Below, in pieces: positions 28,716 through 38,151 of a DNA stretch of 64,000 bases (positions within the stretch are counted from its first letter, which is position 1; each line of letters opens with the position of its first letter). The DNA is from Yersinia massiliensis. Its GTDB lineage: Bacteria > Pseudomonadota > Gammaproteobacteria > Enterobacterales > Enterobacteriaceae. The position numbers and the translations under genes were made by a program. The stretch spans positions 2,170,001-2,234,000 of the forward strand of contig NZ_CP028487.1 in assembly GCF_003048255.1 (NCBI RefSeq), written 5' to 3'. Under the pieces are notes generated by a model that was given only the letters and a program-made list of their open reading frames with translations, did not search any database and was not told where the DNA came from.

Positions 28716-30005
28716 TTACCGCATTGCGCGTTTTAAAATACGATCGCCTTGCTTATTAAAGTATTCTGCAGATTCCTGAACTGATTTCTGACCATAATCG
28801 ATATATTGAATCGCATCGCGGAACAGAGAAACGATTTGTGGGTCATCAAAGTATGGTGACGTTTTCATTTCATGTGGAAGTTCCAACGCCATATTCAAAC
28901 CAGCAACCGATGGATCTTCATCTTTAATGACACCACTGGCACGAAGTTGAGTCACCGCCGCGGCACTCAGCGGTACACCACGCTCCAGACCCATCGCCTC
29001 AATCCCTTCTTTGCTGTTCAGCAGGAAGTTAATCAGGATAGCGCTTTCCTCTGGATGCTTGGTTGATTTACCGATAGAAAGCATTTGAGCAGGTTTGAAG
29101 AACAGACCGGCATCTTTCGCATCTGGCAACATCGGATAAGGGCCAAGGACCAATTTTGCTGGTTTAGTCAGGTTATCGGAATACTTAGTAATGGTGGAGT
29201 TCCACATATAAGTTCCACCCCATTCACCGTTAATCCACGGCTTCATTTCGTACATATTACTTTTGCCGAATGAAGCATAGTATTTGGTTGATGGCATAAC
29301 ATGGCTATCGACCATTTTCTTATACATTGTAAAGAACTCAACCCACTGTTCTGGTGTATAAGCAAATTTCTTATTAGCTTCGTCGATTGTTGGAATATTG
29401 TATTTTTGTGTCATATAAGAGCGAATTAATGCCAATGTATCCTGGTGCTCTAATACGACAGGGTAATATTGGTCACCCAATTTTTCTTGGAATACTTTAC
29501 CCGCGTTTAGCAATTCATCCCAAGTTTTCGGATATTCCAAACCTGATTTAGCCCATGTCGCGTCGTTGAAGTAGAAAATACGCGCAGTGACTGAAATTGG
29601 AATACCATTCAATTTGCCATTAACAGTGGTTTGTTGCAGTTCTTTAGGATCAAATTGAGTCAAATCTAATTGTTTTGATACTTTATTCAAATCAAAAAAG
29701 CCAGTGCCGTCTTTAGAGAAGATTGGCAACCAGTTCCAGTTGGTTTGCATAACATCAGGTTCAGTCCCACCGGCGATTTGAGTCGTCAGACGAGAAAGGT
29801 GACCATCCCAACCGGTGTATTCAGCTTTTACATTAATATTTGGGTGTAGTTTGTGGAATTCTTCCAGAGCTTTAAGCGTCATTTGATGACGACCATTGCC
29901 CCCCCACCATGACATACGCAAGTTAACGTCATCCTGTGCAAAAGCCTGGTGTGACAATAAAGCCAGAGTGGATGCTATTAGCGTGTGTAGGATCGCTTTT
30001 TTCAT
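28716..30005 (-). CDS. togB: TogB, periplasmic oligogalacturonide-binding protein
   Basis: A 429-residue family 1 extracellular solute-binding protein. It has a signal peptide (MKKAILHTLIASTLALLSHQAFAQ) and the cluster 1 layout, with an early RMSWWGGNGRHQMTL segment and TGWDGHLSRLTTQIAGG. It delivers oligogalacturonides from the periplasm to the TogMN permease. It is the last gene of the pelW-togMNAB operon, 15 bases after togA. Confidence 0.93.
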   Translation of the reverse strand: MKKAILHTLIASTLALLSHQAFAQDDVNLRMSWWGGNGRHQMTLKALEEFHKLHPNINVKAEYTGWDGHLSRLTTQIAGGTEPDVMQTNWNWLPIFSKDGTGFFDLNKVSKQLDLTQFDPKELQQTTVNGKLNGIPISVTARIFYFNDATWAKSGLEYPKTWDELLNAGKVFQEKLGDQYYPVVLEHQDTLALIRSYMTQKYNIPTIDEANKKFAYTPEQWVEFFTMYKKMVDSHVMPSTKYYASFGKSNMYEMKPWINGEWGGTYMWNSTITKYSDNLTKPAKLVLGPYPMLPDAKDAGLFFKPAQMLSIGKSTKHPEESAILINFLLNSKEGIEAMGLERGVPLSAAAVTQLRASGVIKDEDPSVAGLNMALELPHEMKTSPYFDDPQIVSLFRDAIQYIDYGQKSVQESAEYFNKQGDRILKRAMR

Positions 30006-30020
30006 TAGGTACTGCTCCTG

Positions 30021-31148
30021 TTAAAGAGAGATATTTTTTTCTGTTTTTGCATCAAAGATATGGCATTTATCCATATCAAACTGGAAGTACACGGTGCGAT
30101 GCAGGCCGTTTTCAATAATTGGCCGTGCTTCATCAGACGGTAAGCGACAAGTCAATTCGAAGTCGTCGACTTTGATATACATGAAGAATTCATGGCCCAT
30201 GTTTTCCATGCGGACTAATTCGCCTTGAGAATGGTTATTAGCCATTGGCTCAGTTGACATGCGAATGAATTCTGGACGGACACCAAAGAACACTTTTTCA
30301 CCAGCAAAGGCAGCGACTTTAGCTTGTTGTTTCTCATTCAGAGCCAGTGTGTATTGGCCGACGGTTAGGCCAATTTGGCCATCTTTTTCTACCAACGTGC
30401 TCGGTTTGATATTCATTTCCGGCGCGCCGATAAAACCGGCAACAAACATATTGGTTGGGTAGTGATAAAGATTATCTGGGGTATCCACTTGCATGATATG
30501 GCCCAGCTTCATGACGCAGATGCGATCGCCCATGGTCATGGCTTCCGTCTGGTCATGCGTAACGTAAACGGTAGTTGCCGCTTTTCCACTCTTTTTCAAT
30601 TGCTTATGCAAATCAGAGATACGGATACGCATTGACGCACGCAGCTTGGCATCCAAGTTTGATAAAGGCTCATCGAACAAGAACACATCTGGTTTTTTCA
30701 CAATTGCACGGCCTACGGCGACACGCTGTGCTTGACCACCGGATAACTGGCGCGGCAGACGGTCCAACAAATCTTCCAGTTCTAGAATTTTTGCTGCTTC
30801 GGCAACTTGTGTTTCAATTTGATCTTTCGGTAACTTGCTCAGCTTCAGACCAAAGGCCAAGTTTTCTTTAACAGTCATATGCGGGTATAACGCATAGTTT
30901 TGGAACACCATGGCAATGCCACGTGATTTCGGTGCCAGGTTATTGACGACGCGATCACCAATACGGACTTCGCCATCACTGATGGTTTCCAAACCTGCCA
31001 ACATACGCAGGGTAGTGGATTTAGCACAGCCAGATGGACCAACAATCACCATAAACTCGCCATCATGGATCTTCAGATCAATGCCATGAACCGCGCGGAA
31101 ACCGTTGGAGTAAACTTTGCCTAATTTGTTGAAAATGACTTCAGCCAT
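30021..31148 (-). CDS. togA: TogA, ATPase of the oligogalacturonide ABC importer
   Basis: A 375-residue MalK/UgpC-type ATPase that powers TogMN. The Walker A loop is GPSGCAKST (alanine where most relatives have glycine before KST), the signature is LSGGQAQRVAVGRA, Walker B is DVFLFDEPLSNLD, and the switch histidine is in YVTHDQTEAM. A C-terminal TOBE-like regulatory region spans about 240-375. It lies between togN (13 bases upstream) and togB. Confidence 0.94.
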   Translation of the reverse strand: MAEVIFNKLGKVYSNGFRAVHGIDLKIHDGEFMVIVGPSGCAKSTTLRMLAGLETISDGEVRIGDRVVNNLAPKSRGIAMVFQNYALYPHMTVKENLAFGLKLSKLPKDQIETQVAEAAKILELEDLLDRLPRQLSGGQAQRVAVGRAIVKKPDVFLFDEPLSNLDAKLRASMRIRISDLHKQLKKSGKAATTVYVTHDQTEAMTMGDRICVMKLGHIMQVDTPDNLYHYPTNMFVAGFIGAPEMNIKPSTLVEKDGQIGLTVGQYTLALNEKQQAKVAAFAGEKVFFGVRPEFIRMSTEPMANNHSQGELVRMENMGHEFFMYIKVDDFELTCRLPSDEARPIIENGLHRTVYFQFDMDKCHIFDAKTEKNISL

Positions 31149-31161
31149 GATAAATCCTCTA

Positions 31162-32082
31162 TTAACCTTTAATTCCGCTGCTGGTTACGCCTTGAACGAA
31201 GTAGCGTTGAGCCAGGAAGAAAACAATGATGGACGGCAGAATGGAGATACTTGCCATTGCCAGAATTTCGTTCCACGGTGCGCCTTCGGTGACGTCAATT
31301 GACATCTTAAGAGCCAGCGCTATCGGGTATTTATCTACGCTGTAGACATAAATCAGTGGGCCGATAAAGTCGTTCATTGACCACATGAACTGGAACAGTG
31401 CGACGGAAATAATGGCCGGTTTCAGAATTGGCACAACCACATACCACAACACCTGAAGGGAGTTACAACCGTCGATTTGTGCGGCTTCTTCCATATCACG
31501 TGGTACACCACGCAGGAACTGAACCAGCATGAAGACGAAGAAGCCTTGGGTCGCGAAAGCCGTCGGCAAATAAAGTGGTAAGTAACTATTCAGCATGCCC
31601 ATTTCGCGGAACATGATGTACTGAGGAATCAACAACACAGTACTTGGCAGCAACATGGTGGTAATCAATGTTGCGAACCAGAATTTCTTCCATGGAATCT
31701 CAAAGCGTGCGAAACCATAAGCCACAATGGTGGAAGAGATAATGGTCAAAATGACTTTCGGGATAACAAACTTAAAGGTGTTAAGCATGTAATGACCGAA
31801 ATTATATTCAGTACCGGTTTTCCAACCATTAACGAAACCATCACGGGTTGCATTTTCTGGCCATAATCCTAATGTGGTGAAAATCTCATTATTAGGCTTA
31901 AATGCCGCAGAGAACATCCACAACAATGGATAAAGCATCATCAGGCCGACAATAATCAAAATGATATAACGGAAAGCTGCACTGACTTTTGCTTTGCGTA
32001 GTGTGTGGTTAATTTCCGCATCTGCAAGTTCCTGCGCCAGAGCTAATTTCTTCTGGTTGGAATTATGTTGTACGTCAGTCAT
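31162..32082 (-). CDS. togN: TogN, permease of the oligogalacturonide ABC importer
   Basis: A 306-residue MalG-type inner-membrane permease with about six transmembrane helices after a polar N-terminus and the EAA loop (EEAAQIDGCNSLQVLWYVVVP) that contacts TogA. The ATG at 32082 is chosen for its AAGGAGG site and because it overlaps the togM stop by 8 bases, which signals translational coupling. The permease works as a heterodimer with TogM. Confidence 0.94.
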   Translation of the reverse strand: MTDVQHNSNQKKLALAQELADAEINHTLRKAKVSAAFRYIILIIVGLMMLYPLLWMFSAAFKPNNEIFTTLGLWPENATRDGFVNGWKTGTEYNFGHYMLNTFKFVIPKVILTIISSTIVAYGFARFEIPWKKFWFATLITTMLLPSTVLLIPQYIMFREMGMLNSYLPLYLPTAFATQGFFVFMLVQFLRGVPRDMEEAAQIDGCNSLQVLWYVVVPILKPAIISVALFQFMWSMNDFIGPLIYVYSVDKYPIALALKMSIDVTEGAPWNEILAMASISILPSIIVFFLAQRYFVQGVTSSGIKG

Positions 32083-32965
32083 TTTTTCCTCCTTTATCGG
32101 CGGAGTAGAAGACCCAATATTTAGATGATTTAAATGCAATTGAAGCGAAGAGGGCAACGACTAGGAATAATACCCAAGCCAGCGCAGCACCGTATCCCAT
32201 ATCAAAGTATTTAAACGCTGTATCGTAGATATAGAGCGAGAATAAATAGGTGTAATGAGTCGGTCCACCGTCTGTAATAACGTATGGTGCGGTAAATTCT
32301 TGGAATGCCTGCGTCGTTTGCATAATAAAGTTAAAGAAAATAACCGGCGTGATCAGTGGCACGGTAACTTTCATAAACATTTGCCACTTAGAGGCACCAT
32401 CAATCATGGCAGCTTCATATTGTGATTGCGGTACGTTCTGCAGTGCAGCCAGGAAGATAACCATGGCAGAACCAAACTGCCAAACACGCAGTAAAGTTAC
32501 GGATGTCAGCGCTAACGCGGGTTCTCCCAGCCAGTTAATGGCATCAAATCCAAACACGCCGATAAAGCTGTTTAACAGGCCATCAATGGCAAAGAGAGCA
32601 CGCCATAATACGGCAATTGCAACGCTACTGCCGAGGATCGATGGAATATAGAAAGCGGTACGGAAAAGGCCAATACCACGTAATTTAAAGTTCAGTACAA
32701 AAGCAATCCCCAGAGCAAATGCAAGTTTTAAAGGAATAGTCAGAAAAACATAGGCGAATGTCACGCCCATGGATTTCCAGAATAAATCATCTTCAAGAAA
32801 CATATGACGATAATTCTCAATCCCGTTAAAGACAGGAGGATTCATTAAGTCATACTCAGTAAAACTGAGAAAGAAAGATGATACAAAGGGGAAAGCCGTA
32901 AATATTATCAACCCGAGTATATAAGGTGATAAATAGGCTAACCCCAGCATTCTGTTTTCATTCAT
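32075..32965 (-). CDS. togM: TogM, permease of the oligogalacturonide ABC importer
   Basis: A 296-residue MalF-type permease with six predicted helices and an EAA loop (YEAAMIDGASKWQMFMKVTVP). It starts 40 bases after the pelW stop, with no terminator between, so pelW and togMNAB form one unit. It partners TogN in moving pectin oligomers across the inner membrane. Confidence 0.94.
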   Translation of the reverse strand: MNENRMLGLAYLSPYILGLIIFTAFPFVSSFFLSFTEYDLMNPPVFNGIENYRHMFLEDDLFWKSMGVTFAYVFLTIPLKLAFALGIAFVLNFKLRGIGLFRTAFYIPSILGSSVAIAVLWRALFAIDGLLNSFIGVFGFDAINWLGEPALALTSVTLLRVWQFGSAMVIFLAALQNVPQSQYEAAMIDGASKWQMFMKVTVPLITPVIFFNFIMQTTQAFQEFTAPYVITDGGPTHYTYLFSLYIYDTAFKYFDMGYGAALAWVLFLVVALFASIAFKSSKYWVFYSADKGGKND

Positions 32966-33005
32966 AATGCTTACCTATTTTTAATAACATGAAAGATAAA
33001 TAAAA

Positions 33006-34673
33006 TTACTGATTCAAAAGCGTCGGATAAATAAAGTCGATATCGTACAAGGTGCGGCTTTCCCCGTTCACCCGATAATCTCCATGGATGTAACCACCGT
33101 TGGTAATAAATTGAGGCATTGCCGTAGACTTATTCTGTTTTGCGGCAATTAAGGTTAATAATGCTAATGCAATCGGATTGTCGATTCGTAGATAACGGTG
33201 TTGAGCCGATTCGACAAACAGGCCGCGGTGGTAATGTTGCGTAAATAGGTTGTCGCCAATTTGCCATGCTAACTCGAATAATTGAGGACATTGGCAATAT
33301 TCTGCCAGCTCGGTTAAGGCGATCAGCAAATAGGGGGTAGCATTAGGTTTTTGACCGTTCATCAATGCAGCTTGGCGTTTTGATTTATTCAATTCAGCCA
33401 GTTGCCAGCGATGCAGTAACACACCAATCAGATCCAGTAATTCTTCATCTTCACTCAAACGCCAAGCTCGGACTAAAGGCAGAAGATAATCGACCTCTAA
33501 TGAGAATGGTGAAATAACAGTCCCTTTTGCGCCGTAGTAACCATCACGTTGCAGGACATAACCGCTCATGTCTTGGCCATCATTCCATAGCGGGCGTAAT
33601 GTGTTGCTCTCAACGTCATAAGCAAAGCGATAATAATTCTTCAGGCCGTCAATCACCCACTCAAGCACTTCTGCATCAGGTTGTTGGTGCAGAATATCAA
33701 GCATTGCCAAAGGGTTATCAATGAGCAGTGGCCGCATGTCACGGAATAGCACGTTAGCTTCACGGGCAATTTCACCAAATTCAGGGCCAAACTGACGCTT
33801 AGCACGGTCGCCATACCAAGATTGAGTCTGGTTATCATCATCAGGTATCGGCCGACGCTGTTGTGGGGAACTAAACTGATAAACGGGTAAGCCTGTTTCA
33901 GGATTACGGGCTAAAACATATTGGCGATAAAGATGTTTGCCCCATGCCGCTGCGGCAAGATCACCGGTGTACTCAGCATATTTATAGGCTGCGTAAATCA
34001 GGTCAGTACCAGCGTTAACAAAGGTTAATCCTTTGGTTTCTGGTAGACGAGGTAAGTCGGCAGGGTGGACCACGTCGTGACGTGCATGGGTGAACACATG
34101 TGGGTCGCGTTGTTTGTCATAACTGCCATGACGGCCCAGATCCAGAGATTGCCAATCTTCTACGTGTGCATGCCAAAAACCCTGCAAGAAGTTGAGTGTT
34201 TTTTCACGGTCAATGGAAACCAACAAATCATAATAAGGCAGATGGTGCTTTAGTTCGTGGACCTGCGCTTTTGATTCTGGCCCTTCAGTTTTCAGCGAAT
34301 CCAAATTCAGGAAACGATGCCCACCCCAATAAAATAATCCGCTTTGTTCATGCACACCACGTTGCATGAAATAGTGACTTTGCGCCCGCGCTTGTTGATG
34401 ATATTGCGGATCCTGAGTGACTAGGCTGAGCGCATCTAATGTCCGCAACCAGTTTTGCTGACTGGCAAAATTTGATATTGGTGTATTGTGACCATCAGGG
34501 AACGCCCAAACGACAGGTTGATGTGTTAGAACATCAAAACCATCAGCCATTAATGGAGTTGGATTTTGAGTGCTGTGGCCAGCAGATTGCACTAAATCAA
34601 CATAGCTGCGGATTGCGCTAAGCCAGTTAATCATCATTGCATCGCTGTTTTTAGTATTGCCTGCAAACTTCAT
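33006..34673 (-). CDS. pelW: PelW, cytoplasmic pectate lyase (polysaccharide lyase family 2)
   Basis: A 555-residue exo-acting pectate lyase of family PL2, which releases unsaturated digalacturonate from imported oligomers. Histidine/glutamate segments YWGGHRF, VHELKHHLPYY and FWHAHVEDW are consistent with the metal site of the Yersinia PL2 structures; a (alpha/alpha)-barrel fold is expected. No signal peptide is present, so it is the cytoplasmic (PelW) rather than the periplasmic paralogue. The start is uncertain: ATG 34673 has GGGG about 9 bases upstream, while an earlier in-frame codon would overlap the KdgR box. First gene of pelW-togMNAB. Confidence 0.9.
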   Translation of the reverse strand: MKFAGNTKNSDAMMINWLSAIRSYVDLVQSAGHSTQNPTPLMADGFDVLTHQPVVWAFPDGHNTPISNFASQQNWLRTLDALSLVTQDPQYHQQARAQSHYFMQRGVHEQSGLFYWGGHRFLNLDSLKTEGPESKAQVHELKHHLPYYDLLVSIDREKTLNFLQGFWHAHVEDWQSLDLGRHGSYDKQRDPHVFTHARHDVVHPADLPRLPETKGLTFVNAGTDLIYAAYKYAEYTGDLAAAAWGKHLYRQYVLARNPETGLPVYQFSSPQQRRPIPDDDNQTQSWYGDRAKRQFGPEFGEIAREANVLFRDMRPLLIDNPLAMLDILHQQPDAEVLEWVIDGLKNYYRFAYDVESNTLRPLWNDGQDMSGYVLQRDGYYGAKGTVISPFSLEVDYLLPLVRAWRLSEDEELLDLIGVLLHRWQLAELNKSKRQAALMNGQKPNATPYLLIALTELAEYCQCPQLFELAWQIGDNLFTQHYHRGLFVESAQHRYLRIDNPIALALLTLIAAKQNKSTAMPQFITNGGYIHGDYRVNGESRTLYDIDFIYPTLLNQ

Positions 34674-34727
34674 CACCTTAACCCCATCGTAGAGACATCT
34701 GAGCGGAACCGGTTTTAGGTTCCTTAT

Positions 34728-34750
34728 AAAAAGAAACATCGTTTCAATCC
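34728..34750 (-). promoter_or_regulatory. KdgR operator upstream of pelW-togMNAB
   Basis: A perfect GAAAC-ATC-GTTTC core (34733-34745), 60 bases upstream of the chosen pelW start and flanked by a TATAAT-like hexamer (34751-34756, minus strand). A lone CRP half-site TGTGA lies at 34796-34800. Confidence 0.85.
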
Positions 34751-34897
34751 ATTATATTTGTATTTTCTGGCGAGTCATTGGGCGAATGACAAAAGTGTGA
34801 TCGAAGTCGGAACGTTGTTTTGAATTTTTTATGTTTGTACTTTTGGCAGGATGCACTGAATGATCTTATTTGTTAACTACTTGATAAATAAGTAATA

Positions 34898-34926
34898 AAA
34901 AAGGCACAACGGAAGTTGTGCCTTTT
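34898..34926. terminator. Terminator of kduD
   Basis: A 13-base perfect stem with arms AAAAAGGCACAAC and GTTGTGCCTTTTT and a 4-base loop; A- and T-runs on both sides make it work in either direction. It separates kduD from the pelW-tog operon. Confidence 0.95.
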
Positions 34927-34998
34927 TGCAATGTTGAGTCAAAATGTCAGTACTGCCAAGAAAATAACCCTTAACTCAAATTAGCCATGATTGACAAA

Positions 34999-35760
34999 TT
35001 AGCGAGCTAACCAACCACCATCTACTGCGATAGTGTAGCCGCTGATATAGTCTGAAGCTTTGGATGCCAAGAAGACCACTGGGCCTTTCAAGTCATCTGG
35101 CAAGCCCCAACGGCCAGCAGGGATACGGTCAAGGATCTCTTTGCTACGCTCTTCATCTTTACGTAACTGCTGAGTATTGTTTGTCGCCATATAACCCGGA
35201 GCAACAGCGTTCACGTTGATACCATGTTTTGCCCATTCGTTAGCTAACAGACGGGTGACACCCATCACTGCGCTTTTCGATGCGGTATAAGATGGTACAC
35301 GGATGCCACCTTGATAAGACAACATAGATGCAACGTTGATGATTTTGCCGCCATGACCCTGTTTGATGAATTGCTTGGCAACAGCCTGAGACATGAAGAA
35401 CACCGTTTTAATGTTAACGTTCATCACATCATCCCAGTCTTTTTCGCTGAAGTTGATCGCATCTTCGCGGCGGATAATACCGGCGTTATTGACCAAAATA
35501 TCGATTTGGCCAAATTCAGCGACAGCACGCTCTAACAGAGCAGGGATGCCATCAATCTTGCTCAAGTCAGCCGTCAGGCTTAAAAAGCGGCGGCCCAATG
35601 CAGTGACTTTTTCAATCGTTTCTTTTGGTTCAACAATGTTGATACCCACGATATCACAGCCAGCTTCGGCTAAACCGATCGCCATACCTTGGCCCAAACC
35701 TGTATCACAGCCAGTAACCAGTGCAATTTTACCTTTCAATTCAAAGGAATCTAAAATCAT
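34999..35760 (-). CDS. kduD: KduD, 2-dehydro-3-deoxy-D-gluconate 5-dehydrogenase
   Basis: A 253-residue short-chain dehydrogenase, the same length as E. coli KduD, that reduces 2,5-diketo-3-deoxygluconate to 2-keto-3-deoxygluconate with NADH. Visible motifs are the nucleotide-binding TGCDTGLGQG, NNAG (ILVNNAGIIRR), and the catalytic YTASK. The ATG at 35760 (MILDSFELKGK) matches the family start. Its mRNA leader could be long, as the nearest KdgR box is about 270 bases upstream. A strong terminator follows. Confidence 0.96.
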   Translation of the reverse strand: MILDSFELKGKIALVTGCDTGLGQGMAIGLAEAGCDIVGINIVEPKETIEKVTALGRRFLSLTADLSKIDGIPALLERAVAEFGQIDILVNNAGIIRREDAINFSEKDWDDVMNVNIKTVFFMSQAVAKQFIKQGHGGKIINVASMLSYQGGIRVPSYTASKSAVMGVTRLLANEWAKHGINVNAVAPGYMATNNTQQLRKDEERSKEILDRIPAGRWGLPDDLKGPVVFLASKASDYISGYTIAVDGGWLAR

Positions 35761-36182
35761 AGCTAACGTCTCTCTCAAAGCGGGCAATGGTTTCCGCGAT
35801 TTTTATATTAGGGAGAAAACCGCCCAAAGGACGGCTTTGGTTGGTAAAGCCTTTCTTTCAGAACAGCATCTTTAATGGGCATAACCCAAGCCAGATAACG
35901 CGGCAGAATGAGAGATTGCACATGAAGTTGAAATTGTAGACTGACAACCTGCGCAGGGTCTGACTTCTGACCGAGTGTTTCTTTTGATGTGATGATGATA
36001 GTATTTGCGGGAAGTTAATTCAATAAAAATGAAATGATGTTTTATTATTTTTTGAGGGACATCATGATTTTTGGATTAATAATGGTAAAACGGTGAGGAT
36101 TGCCCGTAGAATGAGCCGAATCCAGCGAAAAACTGTGACGACGCTGCATCGAATCTATTCTGCATAATAATGAGGAGAAACA
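35761..36182. promoter_or_regulatory. Divergent promoter region of kduD and kdgF with a KdgR-like box
   Basis: 422 bases with no gene. A KdgR-like site, GAAAT-GAT-GTTTT (36031-36043), lies in an A/T-rich stretch 140 bases from kdgF and about 270 from kduD, so it may serve both. A CCAAAG/CTTTGG hairpin lies near 35824-35840 in the probable kduD leader. No firm -10/-35 pair could be assigned. Confidence 0.65.
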
Positions 36183-36515
36183 ATGAAGATGTTCTTTATT
36201 AATGACGAAACGCCATGGGAAGAGTTAGGCAATGGCATAAAGCGCAAAGTTATGACCTGGAGCGATGAGCTGATGATGGTCTGCGTTCACTTTGATAAAG
36301 GGGCCATTGGCACCGCGCACAAGCATGATATTCATGACCAAATTGCCTATGTTGCAGCAGGTAGTTTTGAAGTCGAAATTGAAGGGCAGAAGCGCATATT
36401 AAAAGCAGGGGATGCGTATCGGGCAGTGAAGAACGAGATGCACGGCGCCGTGTCACTGGAAGATAACAGTATTTTAATCGACACCTTTACGCCTAAACGG
36501 GATGATTTCCTCTAA
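36183..36515 (+). CDS. kdgF: KdgF, cupin enzyme converting unsaturated uronates
   Basis: A 110-residue single-domain cupin that opens 4,5-unsaturated galacturonate to the linear 4-deoxy-5-keto uronate. The metal ligands known from Yersinia KdgF are all present at the same positions: His46, His48, Gln53 and His87. The ribosome-binding site GGAGAAACA precedes the ATG. It is monocistronic and divergent from kduD, and would act directly after Ogl and PelW products are formed. Confidence 0.95.
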   Translation: MKMFFINDETPWEELGNGIKRKVMTWSDELMMVCVHFDKGAIGTAHKHDIHDQIAYVAAGSFEVEIEGQKRILKAGDAYRAVKNEMHGAVSLEDNSILIDTFTPKRDDFL

Positions 36516-36582
36516 AATCGATTTGGGCGGCTGTGTCATCGGCGTAACCGCCCCTTATCGCTTAGAAAGTATCAATACTGAG

Positions 36583-37248
36583 TTACGAAATATCTTCCTT
36601 TCTCAATTGCTCTAATGACTCCAATTGAATATCGGCCAATACCCAGCGTGGATCTGAGCGGTATTCTTGTGATGGAATCACAATTGAGCGCATGCGTGCT
36701 GCTTTCGTCGCAATCATGCCATTGACTGAATCCTCTAGTGTGACGCATTGCATTGGGTCAACACCCAGATCGGCGGCGGCATTCAGATACACTTCCGGAT
36801 GGGGTTTGCTGTAGGGCAGGTATTCAGCAGAGACTAAACAGTCGAAATAGTGCTCTACACCCAGCATCGCCAGAACGCGTTTTTGCATATGTAATGGTGA
36901 TGCCGATGCCAAACCAATTTTAAGCCCTTGCTGGCGGCAAAGGTCTAAAGCATATTCCACGCCTGGTAACACGGGATGCGTTTCTTCCACCAAATCAATG
37001 GCGCGCGCAATAATACGTTTGCAGACTTCAGCCTGACTTGGCCCTTGCCACGGCATGGTTTGGAACCAAAGTTTCACCACTAAATCGATACGTAAACCGA
37101 GCGTATCGGGTAATGTGTCCCGAGAGGACGTATCCAGCCCCAGCGCAGTGAAAACGTCAAGTTCAGCTTGTAGCCATAAAGGTTCCGAATCAATCAATAA
37201 GCCGTCCATATCGAAAATTGCGGCTTTAATTGGATGAGGGGTCGCCAT
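36583..37248 (-). CDS. hxpB: HxpB (YniC), HAD-family hexitol/sugar phosphatase
   Basis: A 221-residue haloacid-dehalogenase phosphatase (E. coli YniC is 222 aa) that dephosphorylates hexitol phosphates and 2-deoxyglucose-6-phosphate. The nucleophile motif is IFDMDGLLIDSEP, motif II lies in LASASP, the lysine in SKPHPEVY, and the acidic motif in LEDSVNGM. It is divergent from yniB, as in E. coli. Confidence 0.94.
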   Translation of the reverse strand: MATPHPIKAAIFDMDGLLIDSEPLWLQAELDVFTALGLDTSSRDTLPDTLGLRIDLVVKLWFQTMPWQGPSQAEVCKRIIARAIDLVEETHPVLPGVEYALDLCRQQGLKIGLASASPLHMQKRVLAMLGVEHYFDCLVSAEYLPYSKPHPEVYLNAAADLGVDPMQCVTLEDSVNGMIATKAARMRSIVIPSQEYRSDPRWVLADIQLESLEQLRKEDIS

Positions 37249-37436
37249 TATTCATCACTCCTGTTGGTTATTGTCCACTTGCTGAATACCTTATCATTAA
37301 CAACATCATCTTGCGCCTACAGAACCTTGCATGAATTTGAATTAACCTAGCAGCTCACAACAAAAATTTTGCACAAAGAGTGAATGTAGCAGGTAAACTA
37401 AGACAACATAAGTTGTGGTATTTGCAAGGAGAAGTC

Positions 37437-37991
37437 ATGACCTATCAACAGGCTGGGCGTGTCGCTGTGATCAAACGGATTGCAGGGTGGCTCGTTTTTA
37501 TTCCAGCACTGCTGTCAACATTGATATCCATTATCAATTTTGCCTATCAATATAGCCAAAAGAGTACTGGCATTAATGCAGTTATGATGGATTTTATCCA
37601 CGTGATGACTGACATGATTCGCTTTAATACCACTTTTTTGGATATTTTCTGGTTCAACTCACCTGTACCTGACTTCGAACAAGGTCTTTCCGCTGCTAAC
37701 ATTATGTTCTTTATCATTTATATGTTGATTTTTGTCGGGTTATCGTTACAGGCATCAGGTGCCCGAATGTCGCGACAAGTTCGGCATATCAGAGAAGGCA
37801 TTGAAGACCAGATGATTTTAGAGCAGGCTAAAGGCAGTGAAGGGCGCAGTCGCGAGCAATTAGAAGAGAAAATCGTGCTACCACATCACACTATTTTCTT
37901 GCAGTTCTTTACCCTTTATATCCTACCGATTGTTATCGGTGTCGTGGCTTATTTTGTTGTCAAATTACTGGGATTGATGGCTCAGGGCTAA
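37437..37991 (+). CDS. yniB: YniB, inner-membrane protein of unknown function
   Basis: A 184-residue membrane protein close to E. coli YniB (178 aa): MTYQQAGRVAVIKRIAGW at the start and PHHTIFLQFFTLYILP near the end are shared. It has about four hydrophobic segments and a charged loop (residues about 125-150). The ATG at 37437 follows AAGGAGAAGTC; 19 in-frame residues upstream are discarded. No function is established. Confidence 0.93.
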   Translation: MTYQQAGRVAVIKRIAGWLVFIPALLSTLISIINFAYQYSQKSTGINAVMMDFIHVMTDMIRFNTTFLDIFWFNSPVPDFEQGLSAANIMFFIIYMLIFVGLSLQASGARMSRQVRHIREGIEDQMILEQAKGSEGRSREQLEEKIVLPHHTIFLQFFTLYILPIVIGVVAYFVVKLLGLMAQG

Positions 37992-38060
37992 AGTCGAGTT
38001 CTCTTGGTCTCATGGATGCTTGGTCTAACGCAATAAACTTGGTCTAGCGAAATAAACTAG

Positions 38061-38106
38061 AAAAAAGCACCCCGACTCGTTGAATTGCCAACTTTTGGGG
38101 TGTTTT
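38061..38106. terminator. Terminator between yniB and yniA
   Basis: Arms AAAAGCACCCC (ending 38073) and GGGGTGTTTT (38097-38106) enclose a smaller GTTG/CAAC hairpin. The A- and T-rich ends suit both convergent genes. Confidence 0.7.
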
Positions 38107-38151
38107 GTTAATTGCTTGAATCAGTCACTGCCGTATCGGTGGTTTGCAGCG

